A stretch of 64,000 bases of DNA from Microcebus murinus (GCF_040939455.1 NC_134136.1:73794001-73858000), one strand, 5' to 3'. Shown: positions 10,107 through 22,117, numbered from the stretch's first letter. The notes: a model not told the origin generated them from the letters alone. Translations and numbers: made by a program.

Positions 10107-10973
10107 TTCATAGAATTTTTTTATTTCCGTCTTGATTTCTTAATTTATGAAGTAATTATTTAGTAGGAGGTTAATTTCCATTTTTTTGTGTAGAAATGTG
10201 TGTTTCTGTTAGGGTTGATTTCTACCCTTATTCCATTGTCATCTGAGAAGATACACGGTTTGATTTCTATTTTTTTAAATTTCTTGAGGTTTACTTTGTG
10301 TCCTAGGATATGGTTAATCTTAGAGAATGTCCCGTGAGGTGATGAGAAGAATGTATATTCAGTGGATTTTGGGTAGAATGTCCTGTAGATGTCAGTCAGA
10401 CCCAATTGTTCTAGAGTTTTGTTTAAGTCCATTATTTCTTTATTAATTTTCTGTTTGGAGGATCTCTCTTGAGCCATCAGTGGGGTGTTGAAATCTCCGG
10501 TGATTATAGAGTTGCTATTAATCCATTTGCTTAGATCCAGTAAGGTTTGCTTTATGAATCTGGGTGCACCTAAGTTGGGTGACATATATATTTAAAATTG
10601 TTCTCTCTTCTTGTTGAACTGTGCCCTTCACCATTATGTAATGACCCTCTTTATCTTTCACAACTTTTGTTGGTTTAAATACTAAATCATTTGTAATTAG
10701 AACAGCCACGCCAGCCTTCTTTTGGCTTCCACTTGCCTGGAATACTGATATCCACTCTTTTACTTTTAGTCTATATGCATCCTTGCAGGTTAGATGTGTT
10801 TCCTGAAGACAGCATATACTTGGCCTGTATTTTCTTATCCATTCAGCCAGCCTATGTCTCTTGAGTGGAGAGTTTAAGCCATTCATATTTATTGAGTGAA
10901 ATGATAGGTAAGGTAGATTACTGTTCATTCTGTTGGGTTGGATGTTGTTGCTTTGATTTCTCTCTTGATCCAT
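10107..10973 (-). pseudogene. L1-C ORF2 N-terminal (endonuclease) fragment
   Basis: The ATG at 10973 starts 'MDQERNQSNN', aligned with the ORF2 start of L1-B. The endonuclease Asn/Glu region and 'GDFNTPL' remain, but the late motif is SDDNGI where SDHSGI is expected, removing the catalytic His. There is one frameshift near 10585-10520. The reading ends at the junction with L1-B, so only the endonuclease part survives. Confidence 0.85.
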
Positions 10974-11022
10974 AGAGATATCTGGCCTTTAAGCTTTGCG
11001 TGTTTTTTTTTTTTTTTTTTTT

Positions 11023-11992
11023 TTATATTCGTGACTTTCTATTATGGTGTTCCTTGTGTAACACTGTTTGGAGTACTTCTTGTAGGGCTGGTCTTATCTT
11101 GTTGAATTCTCTGAGGCTTTGCTTGTCTGGGAATGTCTTTATTTGTTCTTCATATATGAAGCTTAGTTTTACAGGGAATAGGATTCTAGGCTGGGCATTG
11201 TTTTGTTTCAGAAGAGTGAGAATGGGGCCCAAGTCTCTCCTTGCTTGTAAAGTCTCATTGGAGAAGTCTGGTGTTATTTGTATTGGCTTTCCCTTGTAGG
11301 TACTTGCTTCTTTCTTCTTACAGCTCTTAAGAGGGCCTCTTTAGTTGATATTTTGGTCAGTCTGATGACTGCATGACGTGACGTCTTCAGGTTTGCATTG
11401 AATCTCCCAGGGGTCCTCTTGACTTCTTGAACTTATATATCGCGATTTTGAGCAAGGCTTGGGAAATTTTCCTCTATTATATCTTCAAAAAGCTTGTCCA
11501 GCCCTTAAGTGTTGTCTTCCTCCCCTTCTGCTAACCCTATGACCTTCACGTTAGGTTATGTCACATAATTCCACAGCTCTTGTAGGCTTTGGTCTTTTCT
11601 CTTGTTTCTCTGCTGTACTTCTGTGACTGATTTATTTAATTGGCAGGTGTTATCTTCAATCTCTGAGATTCTTCCTTCTGCTTGATCTACCCTGTTCTTG
11701 AGACTTTCCACAGTATTTTGCAATTTTCTGAGTTGATTCCTCATCTCCAGGACTTTGGTTAAAGTTTTCTTCACTGTGTCAATCTCTTTAGTGAAACTTT
11801 GTTCCATTTCCTGGAGGCTTTTTGTGGTTTCTTTGTGTTGGTTATTGAGTTGTTATTGCAGGTAGGTGAGTGTTCTTATGATCCACATTCAATATTCCTC
11901 TTCTGTCATTTTGGTTGCTAGGTTTTGGTTTTTTTCTGTTTCTAAGGGGCTGGTGCCCCTCTTGGTGATGTGTTTTCCATTTGTTTCTTCAT
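11023..11992 (-). pseudogene. L1-C ORF1, frameshifted
   Basis: The expected ATG is at 11990-11992, in sense 'ggaaatATGaag'. A coiled-coil portion (11807-11556) and the C-terminal domain 'MGPILTLLKQNNAQP' to '...SRI' (11232-11023) are open in separate frames. Between them are frameshifts, and a T-run at 11003-11024 sits at the ORF1-ORF2 junction. It is more diverged from L1-B/D/E than they are from one another. Confidence 0.82.
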
Positions 11993-12059
11993 ATTTCCTG
12001 AGTTCCTTCTCTGATTTCTTTCCATTTTGCTCGGTTGTTGTTTCTTTCCTTTAGGTTTT

Positions 12060-14465
12060 CGTTTGGGTATTCACACATCTTGTTTAGTTTCTGAGCCAGT
12101 AGGTGCAGTTGCTCTCTGTCAGCAGCCTTCGCTGGGGTGGTGTCTGCAGGTCTCTCAACCCGCTGGGGAGCCAGCAGTCCGAGATGTAGCGGAGGGGAAA
12201 CAGCCAATTACCCTACCCTTCCTGCTGGTCTCTGGGCTGCACTGGCGGCCTCCCATCTTCTATCTCCTTAATTATACAGGTGGAAATAGATGGCAGAAAC
12301 CGGAGCAGTTCCTATCTCAGCTCCACCCCCAAGGCGGGGCTAGAGACTTTGGAACCGAAGGCCCAGCTCCAAGTCACCAGAATGTGTGGGTTGTAACATC
12401 TCTCTGTCTTGTATTCACCAAAGGCTGATTCCTACAAGGCTCGGCCTTGCCCAGGCAAACTCCAGGGCCTGGACACCAAGCGCAGAAGACCTGTGCAGAT
12501 AGAGATTGGCCTGAAGCCGGCAGGCCCGTAGCCAAACCCAGGGAACCCCGTCTTCTGTCTCTTTAATTGCACAGGTGGAGATAAGTGGTTGGAATGGGAA
12601 CAGTTCCTATCTCAACTCTGCCCCCAAGGTGGGGAAAGAAACTTTGGAGCCAAAAGCTCAGCCACAAGACACTGGAGCGTGGTGGACGTCAAGTCTCTCT
12701 GCCTTATAGCCACTAAAGGGAATCTCCCACGAGGCTAAGCTCTGCCCATGCGGGCTCTGCACTCTGGACACAGAGCGCAAAGTCTGACCAGAAGCAGGCA
12801 GGCAGTCAATGGAATCCACCTATCCCTGCCTTTTGTCTCTTTAATTACCCAGGTGGAGATAAGAGGCAGGAATGAGAACAGTTCCTATCTCAGCTCCACC
12901 CCCAATGCAGGGGTGGGGGTGGGGGGCAGAGACTTTGGAGCCAAGGCTCAGCCACAAGAAACAGGATGGTGGTAGACGTAAAGACTCTCTGCCTTATAGC
13001 ATCTAAGGGCAGCTTCCTTCAAGGGTATCTCCTGCCCAGGCGGGCTCTGCACTCTGGACACAGAGCGCGGGAGACCTGTGCAGTGAGAGATTGTCCTGAA
13101 GCCAGACCCACCAGGCCCCATCTTCTGTCTCTTTAATTCCACAGGTGGAGATAAGCGGCAGGAACGGGAGAAGTTTCTATCTTGGTTCCGCCCCAAGGCG
13201 GGGATACAACTTTGGAGCCAAAGGCCTAGCCCCAAATCCCTGGATGTGGGGGTCGTAAAATATCTCTGCCTTATAACCACTGACGGCTGCCTCCTGCAAG
13301 GCCCAGCTCTGCCCAGGCGGGCTCCACACTCTGGGCACAGCGCACGGGAGACCTATGTAGGGTGAGACTGACCAAAAGCAGGAAGGCAATCAATGGGACC
13401 CATCTATCCCTGCCTTTTGTCTCTTGAATTACCCAGGTGGAGATAAGAGGCAGGAATGAGAACAGTTTCTATCTCAGCTTCTCCCCCAAGGCTGGGACAG
13501 AGACTTTGGAGCCCAGGGTGGGGCTTTGGGTCACAGGAGAGTGTGGAAGGCAACCTTTCTCTGCCTTAAATCCGCCAAGGGCAATCTCCCCTGTAGCTCT
13601 GCCCCATCCAGCCAGGGTCCACTCTCTGAGCACAGAGTCAGTGCCGCTTGTGCAGCAAGTGACGGTCCAATATCAAATGGTGGAGCAGCAGCGCGTACCA
13701 GTGCTTTCTCTGTGCCTCCTCTCCAGACCCCGAGCCCAAGTCAGCGCTGGAATGCCGAGTCAGCACCGGAATGCAGGGGTGGAGCGGTGCCGGACTGGCA
13801 GTGTGAGGGGGGTCCTAATGGATCAAGGAGTCTAACTTTGCGCACTCTGACCTCTCAGTGCTATCCCAAACCTCCTCCAAATCCAAAGTCAAAGCCTCCT
13901 GCTGTGTAAACTCCCCTTAACCTTGACCTGGGAGTGTTCTGCAGGGAGACGCCCGAGCAGGCTCTGGTTCCTGATGCGCGGAGAGTGGTCGCTGTGCGCG
14001 GACCCTCCCCCACCTTAAACTGCGGCCGCTGTGTGCTCTGGCGAACTCAGTGCGTTCCCTGCTCTAGTCTCCTCTCCATACAGCTTAGTCCCACGCTGCC
14101 ACTTCTCATCAACTTCAGGCACCTCCCAGCCTACGTGGAAGTGGAGCTCGGTGTAGGAAGGGGTGTTTCTCAGCGCCAGTTAAGGCTGGCACCACTTCCC
14201 GCCGGCAGAGGCTTAAGCCGCACCTCGCTCCCTCCCTGATGTATGCCTCCGAATCCCCGAGTTTTGTGGAAGAATGATCGGTTCACCTTTGCTTTAGGCT
14301 GTAAATGGTCTTATCCCTCCGTTTCCTGTTAGATGTCTGCAGGCTTGCAAAGCTGGTCTCGTGGAAGTGCAGATCTCTGGAGTGTGGCTATCCGCTTTCT
14401 TCACTTTTTGCTCTGGGAGCAGAGAGCCAGGAGGGCACCTCTACTCCACCATTTTTCTCTCCCCC
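12060..14465 (-). promoter_or_regulatory. L1-C proximal 5'UTR, tandem-repeat type
   Basis: This GC-rich 2.4-kb segment has no counterpart in L1-B, D, E or F. It ends at 14440-14465, where the complement reads AAAAATGGTGGAGTAGAGG. That resembles the CAAGATGGCGG start typical of an L1 5' end, so 14465 may be an original element terminus. Positions 12127-12250 match the distal block at 15380-15500 (both carry 'ggaggtctct'/'gcaggtctct', 'ggggagcc' and 'gaggggaaacagc'), showing shared ancestry of parts of the two 5'UTR types. Confidence 0.6.
12257..13690 (-). repeat. Five-unit tandem repeat (about 290-bp period) in L1-C 5'UTR
   Basis: The anchor 'caggtgga' preceded by 'tctctttaatt' occurs at 12277, 12572, 12850, 13142 and 13434, giving spacings of 295, 278, 292 and 292. 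Each unit continues with 'ttcctatctcag', 'agactttggagcc', 'ctctctgccttat' and 'actctggacacagagcgc', with substitutions. Alternate units resemble each other more: the second and fourth have 'cttctgtctc', the third and fifth 'ttttgtctc'. This is reminiscent of promoter monomers in rodent L1s, although sequence relation is not implied. Confidence 0.88.
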
Positions 14466-15689
14466 AATCCTGTTATCAGCTCTTGTTCTGGGCGGAGCTT
14501 GGTTGGGTAAGCCTGCCCTCAGGCACCACCAATGCCGTTAGCATAGGTCAAAGTTCTGTTCTCTGCTTCCAGGAAAAGCTGTCAGGGCGGGGCTGGAATG
14601 GTCCTGCTCAGCCAAAATGTCTGCTTCTGGGGGGTGGGACTATCTGAGACCCATAGTCTGGAGAACGCCTCGCTTCTTTCCACCCTCCCCAACTCCCCAG
14701 CTACTCCTGGGCCTCTGCCATCAGGCCAGACCACACGCCACCAGGCCTCCCCGCACTGTGATGCCGCCGGGGAGGTTCCCTGTGCAGGAACGCCACCTGG
14801 GCTGGGCGCAAGGCCTCCTTTTGGGAGGAGGGTTGCCCTCTAGGACGCTGATCTTTCCCTGAAGGCACACACATCTCAGTAGGCTGTTCACGTATATCCC
14901 TTCTGTGCCCCGGACAATGCTAGACCTTGGTGCACGGTATCTGGTCTACAGGTCCGACCTCTGGGTCCCAGAGTTCAAACTGTATCCCCACCAGGGAGAG
15001 GAGTTCTGGTTCCAATTCACCCACAGGGAGCCCAAGCTGGGTCTGTTTCTCTCAGCTTTTGAGTCGGCACCATTCTCGTGGGGACACAGTGCCAACCTCA
15101 CCTGGGAGGGCTGGCGGATAGGGAGCTCACATTCTGAGTTCCCCTTAATCAGCTGTAGGATCCCAAAAGGAAGGTCCCTTGAGGTGCCTCCGGCTGGCAT
15201 CTGTATTGTCTCTCTGGGCAGCCGTGGGTAGGGTCAGCGTAGGGGAGGAGGAGGCAATATGGCGCCTGCCTCGCGGCTCAGGTCTGTGCACACAGAGGTG
15301 CCCCAAGGGATTTGGAAGCCTGGTGCCTGGTGCCCCATCTGCTACAGGCTCACCGCTAGCTGGGGGCGGCCGTCTCTGGGCTGGTGTCCGGAGGTCTCTC
15401 CACCTGCTTGGGAGCCCACCAGCAGTCCCAGATGCAGGGGAGGGGAAACAGCAATGCCACCTACCTTTGCCACTGGTCTCCAGGCTGCTCCGGCAGTCTC
15501 AGCTTCCAGTTCTCCTCTGCAGCCTCCTCCTGTGGAGTCTCCCGGGGTCTCAGGTACCCCTCTTTCTGGCCCTCGTCCGCTGTATGCTCGTCTTCTTGCT
15601 TCTTTTTTCTAATCTGCTAGTATCTGTCTTTTCTGCAGAGACACTCTGTCTGGCGGTGTTCTCGTCCGCCATCTTGAGCCACCTCCCCA
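14466..15689 (-). promoter_or_regulatory. Second, B-type 5'UTR block upstream of L1-C 5'UTR
   Basis: This matches L1-B 8893-10090 from 'tatcagctcttgttctgggc' to the 5' end and includes an intact YY1-type site (ccgccatcttg at 15666-15676). It has no ORF of its own and lies in the same orientation directly beyond the apparent 5' end of the tandem-repeat 5'UTR. It may be an acquired promoter or a remnant of recombination. Confidence 0.75.
15259..15612 (+). CDS. ORF0-like antisense ORF in L1-C (frameshifted relative to L1-B)
   Basis: The ATG is at the same place and in the same 'gcaatATGgcg' context as 9672. The start MAPASRLRSVHTEVP matches, but an indel after about 20 codons changes the frame, and the 117-codon length is coincidental. 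It counts as conservation of the start codon only. Confidence 0.2.
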   Translation: MAPASRLRSVHTEVPQGIWKPGAWCPICYRLTASWGRPSLGWCPEVSPPAWEPTSSPRCRGGETAMPPTFATGLQAAPAVSASSSPLQPPPVESPGVSGTPLSGPRPLYARLLASFF

Positions 15690-15699
15690 AAAACTTTTA

Positions 15700-16845
15700 T
15701 TGTATAGAATTAGGTAAATATTATGCTGACATATCATTTCTAATGTCAGTTTAAACATTAGACTATTCATAAGTTTAATTGTACCTCATTACAGTTAAAA
15801 TGGATGCTTGATTTTATCCATTGCCTTTGAAAATAAGTATTGATTTTTACAGAAAATAAATCCTATTTACAGTGTTTTGATGTTTATTTATATTTTTTTG
15901 ACAAATTTTACCAATTTTTACTGTGGTAATTGGTATACTGTGCAGCTTTAACTGAAAAGTGTTGGATAATTTGGCAAGAGTCAGGGGATGGGAAATTGGC
16001 ATAAAAGGAAACCATATTAGAAAGCTCTTGGCCTTTGGGAAACTCAAGAAGCACTGTGATTAAAATTCCTAAAGGCAACTGGTAAATACAGGTTGAAAAT
16101 ACACTCTAGATTAAATAATGTGAAAAAGCATGAGATGATTTTCAAAAAGAATGAACAGGAAATCATTCCAAATGAAAATAGGAAGGTGGTTGATATAAAA
16201 ATACCCATTCTGCTGAGAGAATTTTCACCTCTTATCAAAGTGCAATGAAGGCCTTGAGAGGTTAGTGGGAGTGGAGAGTGTTGTAGGATGAAATTATTAG
16301 TATTTATTGCTAGATATATCTCTCTCACAGCCCTCTGAGGGTAATGCTTTTCTCTGTAGTCCTTTGTGTTTTTCTATTTCTCCAAATTAAAAATAAAAAG
16401 TGATGCTCAGCAGCCTAAACTCCACTATAATTCAATAAATTTGTGCTGCTTACTATACCATATTACCATATTAAAACTTGTGTTACTAAACATACACATG
16501 GCAATTATTTGGGAGGTGGAAAACTGAGTGGACAGGGCCTTCCAGTAGGCACAGGAAGTGGCTGGGAGGCAGGAAAAGCCACAAGTAGAGGAGTCACCAA
16601 ATAACCAATACTCACAAAAATAGTAGTTGTTTCCTTTATCTTGGGTTGTGTATGTTTCTGGTTGAAAATCATTTACATAAAAAGCTATTGGGAGAGGCAA
16701 TGGTTTAAGTGAAGAATATCGTGGTTGGGAAAGGTGATTTTTTTTTTTTTACTAAAGTGATTATAAGGACATGCTTGCCCAGTACTAAGGCTGATAACAA
16801 ATAGTAGCGCTCTGAGAAAGCTGAATGGCTTAATATAGAAACAAG
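15700..16845. other. Non-repetitive AT-rich DNA
   Basis: No gene or confident repeat is recognised. Confidence 0.45.
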
Positions 16846-16849
16846 AGAA

Positions 16850-17010
16850 CCCAGGATATAGTTGTTTGAACCTGACTAAGACAACTTCTTTGAACTTCCA
16901 TTTACTTCTATAACATGGGATTAATAAAACCTACTTTACAGGATTGCTGTGAGTATTAAAAATAATGAGTTTAAAGCTCCTAATATAGGGTCTGGTTCAT
17001 AGATGATTCT
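16850..17010 (+). mobile_element. MIR SINE fragment
   Basis: The order of diluted MIR motifs is recognisable: 'cctgactaagacaacttctttgaacttcca', 'ataacatgggattaataa', 'cctactttacaggattgctgtgag'. These match the MIR core and its downstream region. It is old, with many substitutions. Confidence 0.6.
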
Positions 17011-19984
17011 CATGAAAAAGTATTATTTTGGCCCTTGACAAATACTGGACTATACCATAAACAGTAGAAACAACATAGGAAGAATAAAAACCCATTCCAG
17101 GAGGTTAGACAGGTGGGATAGAGTCTTAAAAACAAAAAAGAATAAAACATTGCCTAAAATAATATTACCACTACCAGAGAGGATGAAATCTGTATCTTAG
17201 AGTGATCTATTTTCTGAGATTTCTACTTGGCTTATCTATTTTAATCCATCCAGCAGTTCATTTGTTTGGATCTTCTTTATAGTTTCTACTGGTGAACTCT
17301 CACGTACAACTCTGCACAACTCTCAGAGTCCTGCAAGGCTTTAGGCCAAGCTTACCAATAGGTGTATAAAAGTCCCTGGAGTTGCCTCAGTAACTCTGTC
17401 CTTTCTTTATGGCTGGTGCAGTGCATCTACTTCAGTTTTCCAGTCCTCCACCCAACCTCATGATGCCTGACAATTAACATAGGTTTTGAAAGTCCACGTG
17501 ATGTGACTCTCTAATATTTATTCCTCATTACTCTTACTGCTTACCCTTTTATGTGCTCAAGTTTCTTTCAGTTCTCTTTAGTTCCATTGCTGTCTACAGC
17601 CCTGCATGACAATGAGACAGTTAATTTGCCCAACTAACTTTAAACTCCTAAGTCACAGACTTGTTTCCAGCCTCCAGAAATCAATTGCAAATAAAAAGTC
17701 TAAGAGGGGATGACTTATTATTAGGCCAGTGGTAAACAGATTTTTGAGCTTGGTTTGTCTGTGCCACAGTTTTATTATCTCTCCCGAAAATTATAGAGCT
17801 TTTCTGTGTTGAACAAAATGGGTATATTGTTCTCATTTAGACATGTTTACTTTGAATGAGAAAGCCAGCTCAAAATAGGCTCTTAAATAAGCCTATCTGA
17901 ACAATTTATGAAAAAGACAAACAGGAACATCTAATGAATATTTATCTTTCCTTATTTTTGTTTTTCTATACAGAGGACAACTTGAGATATTTCTTTATAA
18001 TTTAATAGCATGCCTCTAACATGAAGTTTGTTTGTCACTTATAAAACATTCATTCTCTAATGAAAGAAATTTTCCACATTGCTTACTCTATTAAGTACCT
18101 CACATGAAATGTCTGCTGATCCTAGGAAAAGGGGGGTTGGATTAAGATGAGAAAGAGAAAAGGAGCCACCAATATCCGGGAGCTGGCCAGATAGGATCGC
18201 TACATCTTGGTGTTGCTCCACAAAAGTCAGGCACTCATTGCTAGGCCTTGATATTCCCCTGTGGCACATAAACAATATTACAAAACATCAATACCCAGCT
18301 GGGTGACACTGTGACCATGATGGATTAAGACAAAAAGAAGACCATTCCATAATAATTACTGAACAGAAATGAAACATGAACATTGTCCAAACCACAAAAT
18401 ACTGAATATACCCCTTTCCTGGTTAATGTGAGTGACTGATGCTTTGGACCAGAATCCTCAACTCAGTCATAGTGTACATATCTGAGACTCTTTGAGTTTC
18501 TCTCTGTTTGATAATCTACGCTGCTCATGGCTGAAAGGCAAATTCATTCTGAATTGAGCTCCAATATTTCACTGAAGCCCTTTAGCATTGGGTTTGTTTT
18601 ATTTTCCTCGAAATAAGGTCACTTGGAATATTTTTGTTGCATGACTAAATTTATATTATTCCTTGGTAAATTGTTTTAGAGCCTTATAATATCTTCTATT
18701 TTCTGTTCCAGTGTCTTGAATGCTATTTGTTTATGAGAAGAAAGTTTGTAAGAAGAGGACAAGTGTTAAGTTCAATAAGTCATCCTTGAACTTGTGGGAG
18801 GGCATCAGGAATTCAGAATATCTCCTCAGATCAGGATCCTTTCAATGAACATTGTCATGGGTCACCATTTTAAAACCTAAAAAGGACTTCCTACTCAGTC
18901 CTGTGTTTGTGTCTCAGATAATTGCTCTATTTAGTTTCATCTGCCCAGAATCACAAGGTTTTGTTTGTCCCTTAATTGGTGATTACCTACCTTTAGCCAA
19001 ACACTGAATTCACTAAGTTATAGGATCATCATTCAGTTTCCATGGGATGTTCTTTCTACAAGTATGTTTTTTTACATGCTAAACACCTGCTTCGTTAATG
19101 TTCTGACATTATACGGTTAAATTGTATGCTGTTTTTTCTACCTGGGACAAGTTGAAATAGGAATAGCCACTCTGGGGAACTTTTGACATCGCCAAAATTG
19201 TTCATTTGAGGAGTATCTTAGAACAAAAGCAAGGAAATCCTTATGAAGAGACTGTGTTGTTTCTCTAAAAGATCATTTTATTTAATCTGACAAACATCCC
19301 CTCCTTTCCCATACATCCAAGATTAATAATTGCTGGCTTTTTAACTGTATGACATGACAAAATTGTCAAGGGCACAAATTATATCAAAATCAGTTATATG
19401 TCATTCCCTTCTATGTATGTATATGTCAAATATCTTCTTCTACACCTAAACTTTCTTCCCTCTTTTTTCAGAAAAACATAATTAATCTTTTACAATGATA
19501 ATATCATATTTGTCTGGAGCTGGCTCCCTCTCATTTTTGCCCCTCCCCCACTTCTATTCCCCCTCTCTTATGAAACTTTAAAGATTAACTGATCAAAAAA
19601 AATAATTCACTTGTTTTCATGCACTCTAGGGGCATCTAATCTAGATAATCAAAATTGTCTAAAAGTTAAAATATAGTTATTAAAACAGTATTTCTTTTTT
19701 GTGGACACTGAAAATTATATTTGCATAATATCCTTTATTATTATAGCTACAAGATAATAAGAAAAGGCTTTAGTTTCAAGAAAAAACAAGATATTTAGCA
19801 TGGCTCAGAAGCTTTATAAAATTAGTTCACCACATAAAAATAATGTTAGCACAATATTTCAGTTTGTTCAAGATAAGGGTTAAATTCCTTGTAATTTAAA
19901 TTTCCTATATTTCCCACATTGGTTTTTAGTAAGTTTAAAAATTATTGTTTCCACAAATTGTTTAAAATTAAAAATTATATGTGT
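17011..19984. other. Non-repetitive AT-rich DNA
   Basis: No open frame above about 70 codons and no repeat family that I can name. Old, unrecognised repeats may be present. Confidence 0.4.
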
Positions 19985-21135
19985 AGAGGAGAGACCATCA
20001 AGATGGCTGACTAGAGACACAGCTTGTAGGACCATCTGGCTGAAGATTAGAGGGTTTGATTGAGGAGAGTGGATAACAATTATGGCTCAGACATGGACCA
20101 TGAAGAGAGACAGCAGAGAAGTCCAGGGACCCCACCAAGAGGAGCTGTGAAGCAAAGAGAGAGGAGGTTAGAGAAAAGAGATCAGTGGTGTGGACCAAAT
20201 CCAGGGAGGCCAGGAGCCCAGAAAAGGGTAACGGGGGCTTCCCTCCCCCACCTGGGTGCCTTCATCCAGTAGCAGGACTCAGGGCTCTCATCCCCTGGGG
20301 GAGTCCCACCGGGACCAGAGAGCTGGCATTCTTACATCTGGACACCCCCTGCTCTGCACCTCCTCCATTCCTGGCATACCAGAAACTAATTTTGGTTCAA
20401 GCCAGCTTATAACTGTAGCCACTCCCCCCGCCCCCAGCAATAGCAAAAGTGATCCATGCTGAGAGGCCTTGTTCTCAAGAATGGGGCACATTCCCAGTCA
20501 AGCCTGCCTTGGAGAACACAGTCACCACAGGTGTTCACAGGATCACCTGCTGGCAGCTCGACAGGTGGGCAGGACCTGGTGCTCCCAGACATGAGAGCAG
20601 TGCAGGGAAACCACAGCCCTTCCCCCCACCATAGCAGCAGCTAGAGTGCTGTGTGCCGAGAGGCCTGCCTGTTTCATAGTGATGGGCATGCATTCCCAGC
20701 TAAGCCAGTGAGACAGCCCCAGTCTGCAATCTTGCCACCCACAGGCATTTGGTGGGATGACCCCTTGGTGGCTCAGACAAATGGGCCTAACCTGGTGTCC
20801 CCTGGTTGTGAGAGCAGTGTGGGGAGATGTAGGGGAGAGGTCAGGGTTCCTGGCTCAGTTGAGGAGACAGCCCTCATGGCCATATCCAATGAGAGAGTGA
20901 GGAGGAGCACAGAGGAGCCAGGATCTGTGAGAACACTCCACCCCCACCCCTACTGGAGAACCACCATAATGGAGAAGGCTACCCCACTGGGATTTAATTA
21001 GCTTAGCCCCTGGTTCCCATGGCAACTTAATGGCTTGGGCACAGAGGCTGAATTACAGTAGCAGCCCCTTCCACCACTCACTATTAGAGGGAGTGAAGCT
21101 TGATCCAAGAGAATCATGAGCTGCCACTTCTACCC
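19985..21135 (+). mobile_element. Old L1 5'UTR fragment
   Basis: It opens with 'atcaagatggctgactagag', the typical start of an L1 5'UTR, followed by about 1.1 kb of GC-rich 5'UTR-like sequence. It is a different and older family than L1-A to L1-F (L1PB/L1MA-like by memory). No ORF1 follows; instead an inverted L1 3' piece begins at about 21136. Confidence 0.65.
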
Positions 21136-22018
21136 TGGCAGTTTTTATGTGACTGGCTTATTTCACTTAACATAATGTCCTCCAGTTCGTCTATGTTGCT
21201 GAAAATGACAAAATCTCATTCGTTTTTAGGGCCGAATGGTATTTTATTGTGTATATTTACAACATATTCTTTATCCATTCATCCATTGATGTACATTTAG
21301 TTTGATTCCATATCCTGGCTATTGTGAATAGTGCTGCAATAAATATGGGAGTGCAATTTTTTTTTTTGATAGAACAAATTCCCCTTCTGTGGATATATAC
21401 CCAGCAGTGGGATTGCTGGATCATATGGTAGTTGGATTATTAGTTTGTTGAGGAACCTCTGTACTATTCTCCATAGTGGTTGTACTAATTTACATTCTCA
21501 CCAACAATGTACAGGTATTCCTATTTCTCTACATCCTCATCAGCATCCATTGTTGTCTGTCTTTTTGATAAAAGCCATTTAACTGTGGTATGATGATATC
21601 TATTTGTGGTTTTGATTTGCATTTCCCTTATGAATAGTGACAATGAGCATTTTTTCATATACCTGTTGGCCATTGGTATGTTTTCTTTTGAGAAATGTCT
21701 AATCAGAACTTTTGTTCATTTTCGATCAGAGTATTTGATGTTTTCCTATTTAATTGTTTGAGTTCCTTATATATTCTGGATATTAATTCCTTATCAGATG
21801 GGTAGCTTGGAAATATGTCTTCCATTCTGTGGGTTGTGTCTTTGTTGATTGTTTTCTTTGCTATGTAAAATCATTTTAGCTTGATGTGATCCCATTTATC
21901 CATTTTTTTTCTTTGGTTGCCTGTGCTTTGGGTGTATTACTCAAGAAATCTTTGCTGAGAGCAATGCCCTGGAGTGTTTCCTCAATGTTTTCTTCCAGTA
22001 GTTTCATAGTTTCAAGTC
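21136..22018 (-). mobile_element. Old L1 ORF2/3' fragment in inverted orientation
   Basis: The plus strand carries the complement of an ORF2 C-terminal region: 'tggcttatttcacttaacat', 'ccattcatccattgatg', 'cagcagtgggattgctgg', 'tttgatttgcatttccct'. It abuts plus-strand L1 sequence on both sides, as expected from twin-priming inversion or nested insertions. Confidence 0.8.
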
Positions 22019-22117
22019 ATACATTTAAGAAACATAACATAACAAAACATATGGGATACTGAAAAAGCAGTACTAAGAGGGAAGTTTATATCAATAAAAG
22101 CCTACATCAAAAAAGTA
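22019..22117 (+). mobile_element. Short L1 ORF2 fragment
   Basis: 'catatgggatactgaaaaag' and the following bases match ORF2 sequence that recurs at about 25770 in the next L1. It is in the opposite orientation to the preceding fragment. Confidence 0.65.

Larger units (their letters stand above)
10107..15689 (-). mobile_element. L1-C, 5' part of an older L1 with a composite 5'UTR
   Basis: In sense direction this comprises a distal B-type 5'UTR block (15689-14466), a different 5'UTR with about 290-bp tandem repeats (14465-12060), ORF1 (11992-11023) and the first 870 bases of ORF2 (10973-10107). It stops where L1-B begins. ORF2 sequence corresponding to 5157-6770 of L1-B is absent both here and in L1-A. 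At 5.6 kb for only the 5' half, it is far longer than the same part of L1-B or L1-D, entirely because of the extra 5'UTR. Confidence 0.82.

Noticed and set aside
20060..21001. Plus-strand frames of 60-116 codons in GC-rich DNA
   Set aside because: They lie within an old L1 5'UTR, and no frame resembles a known protein.
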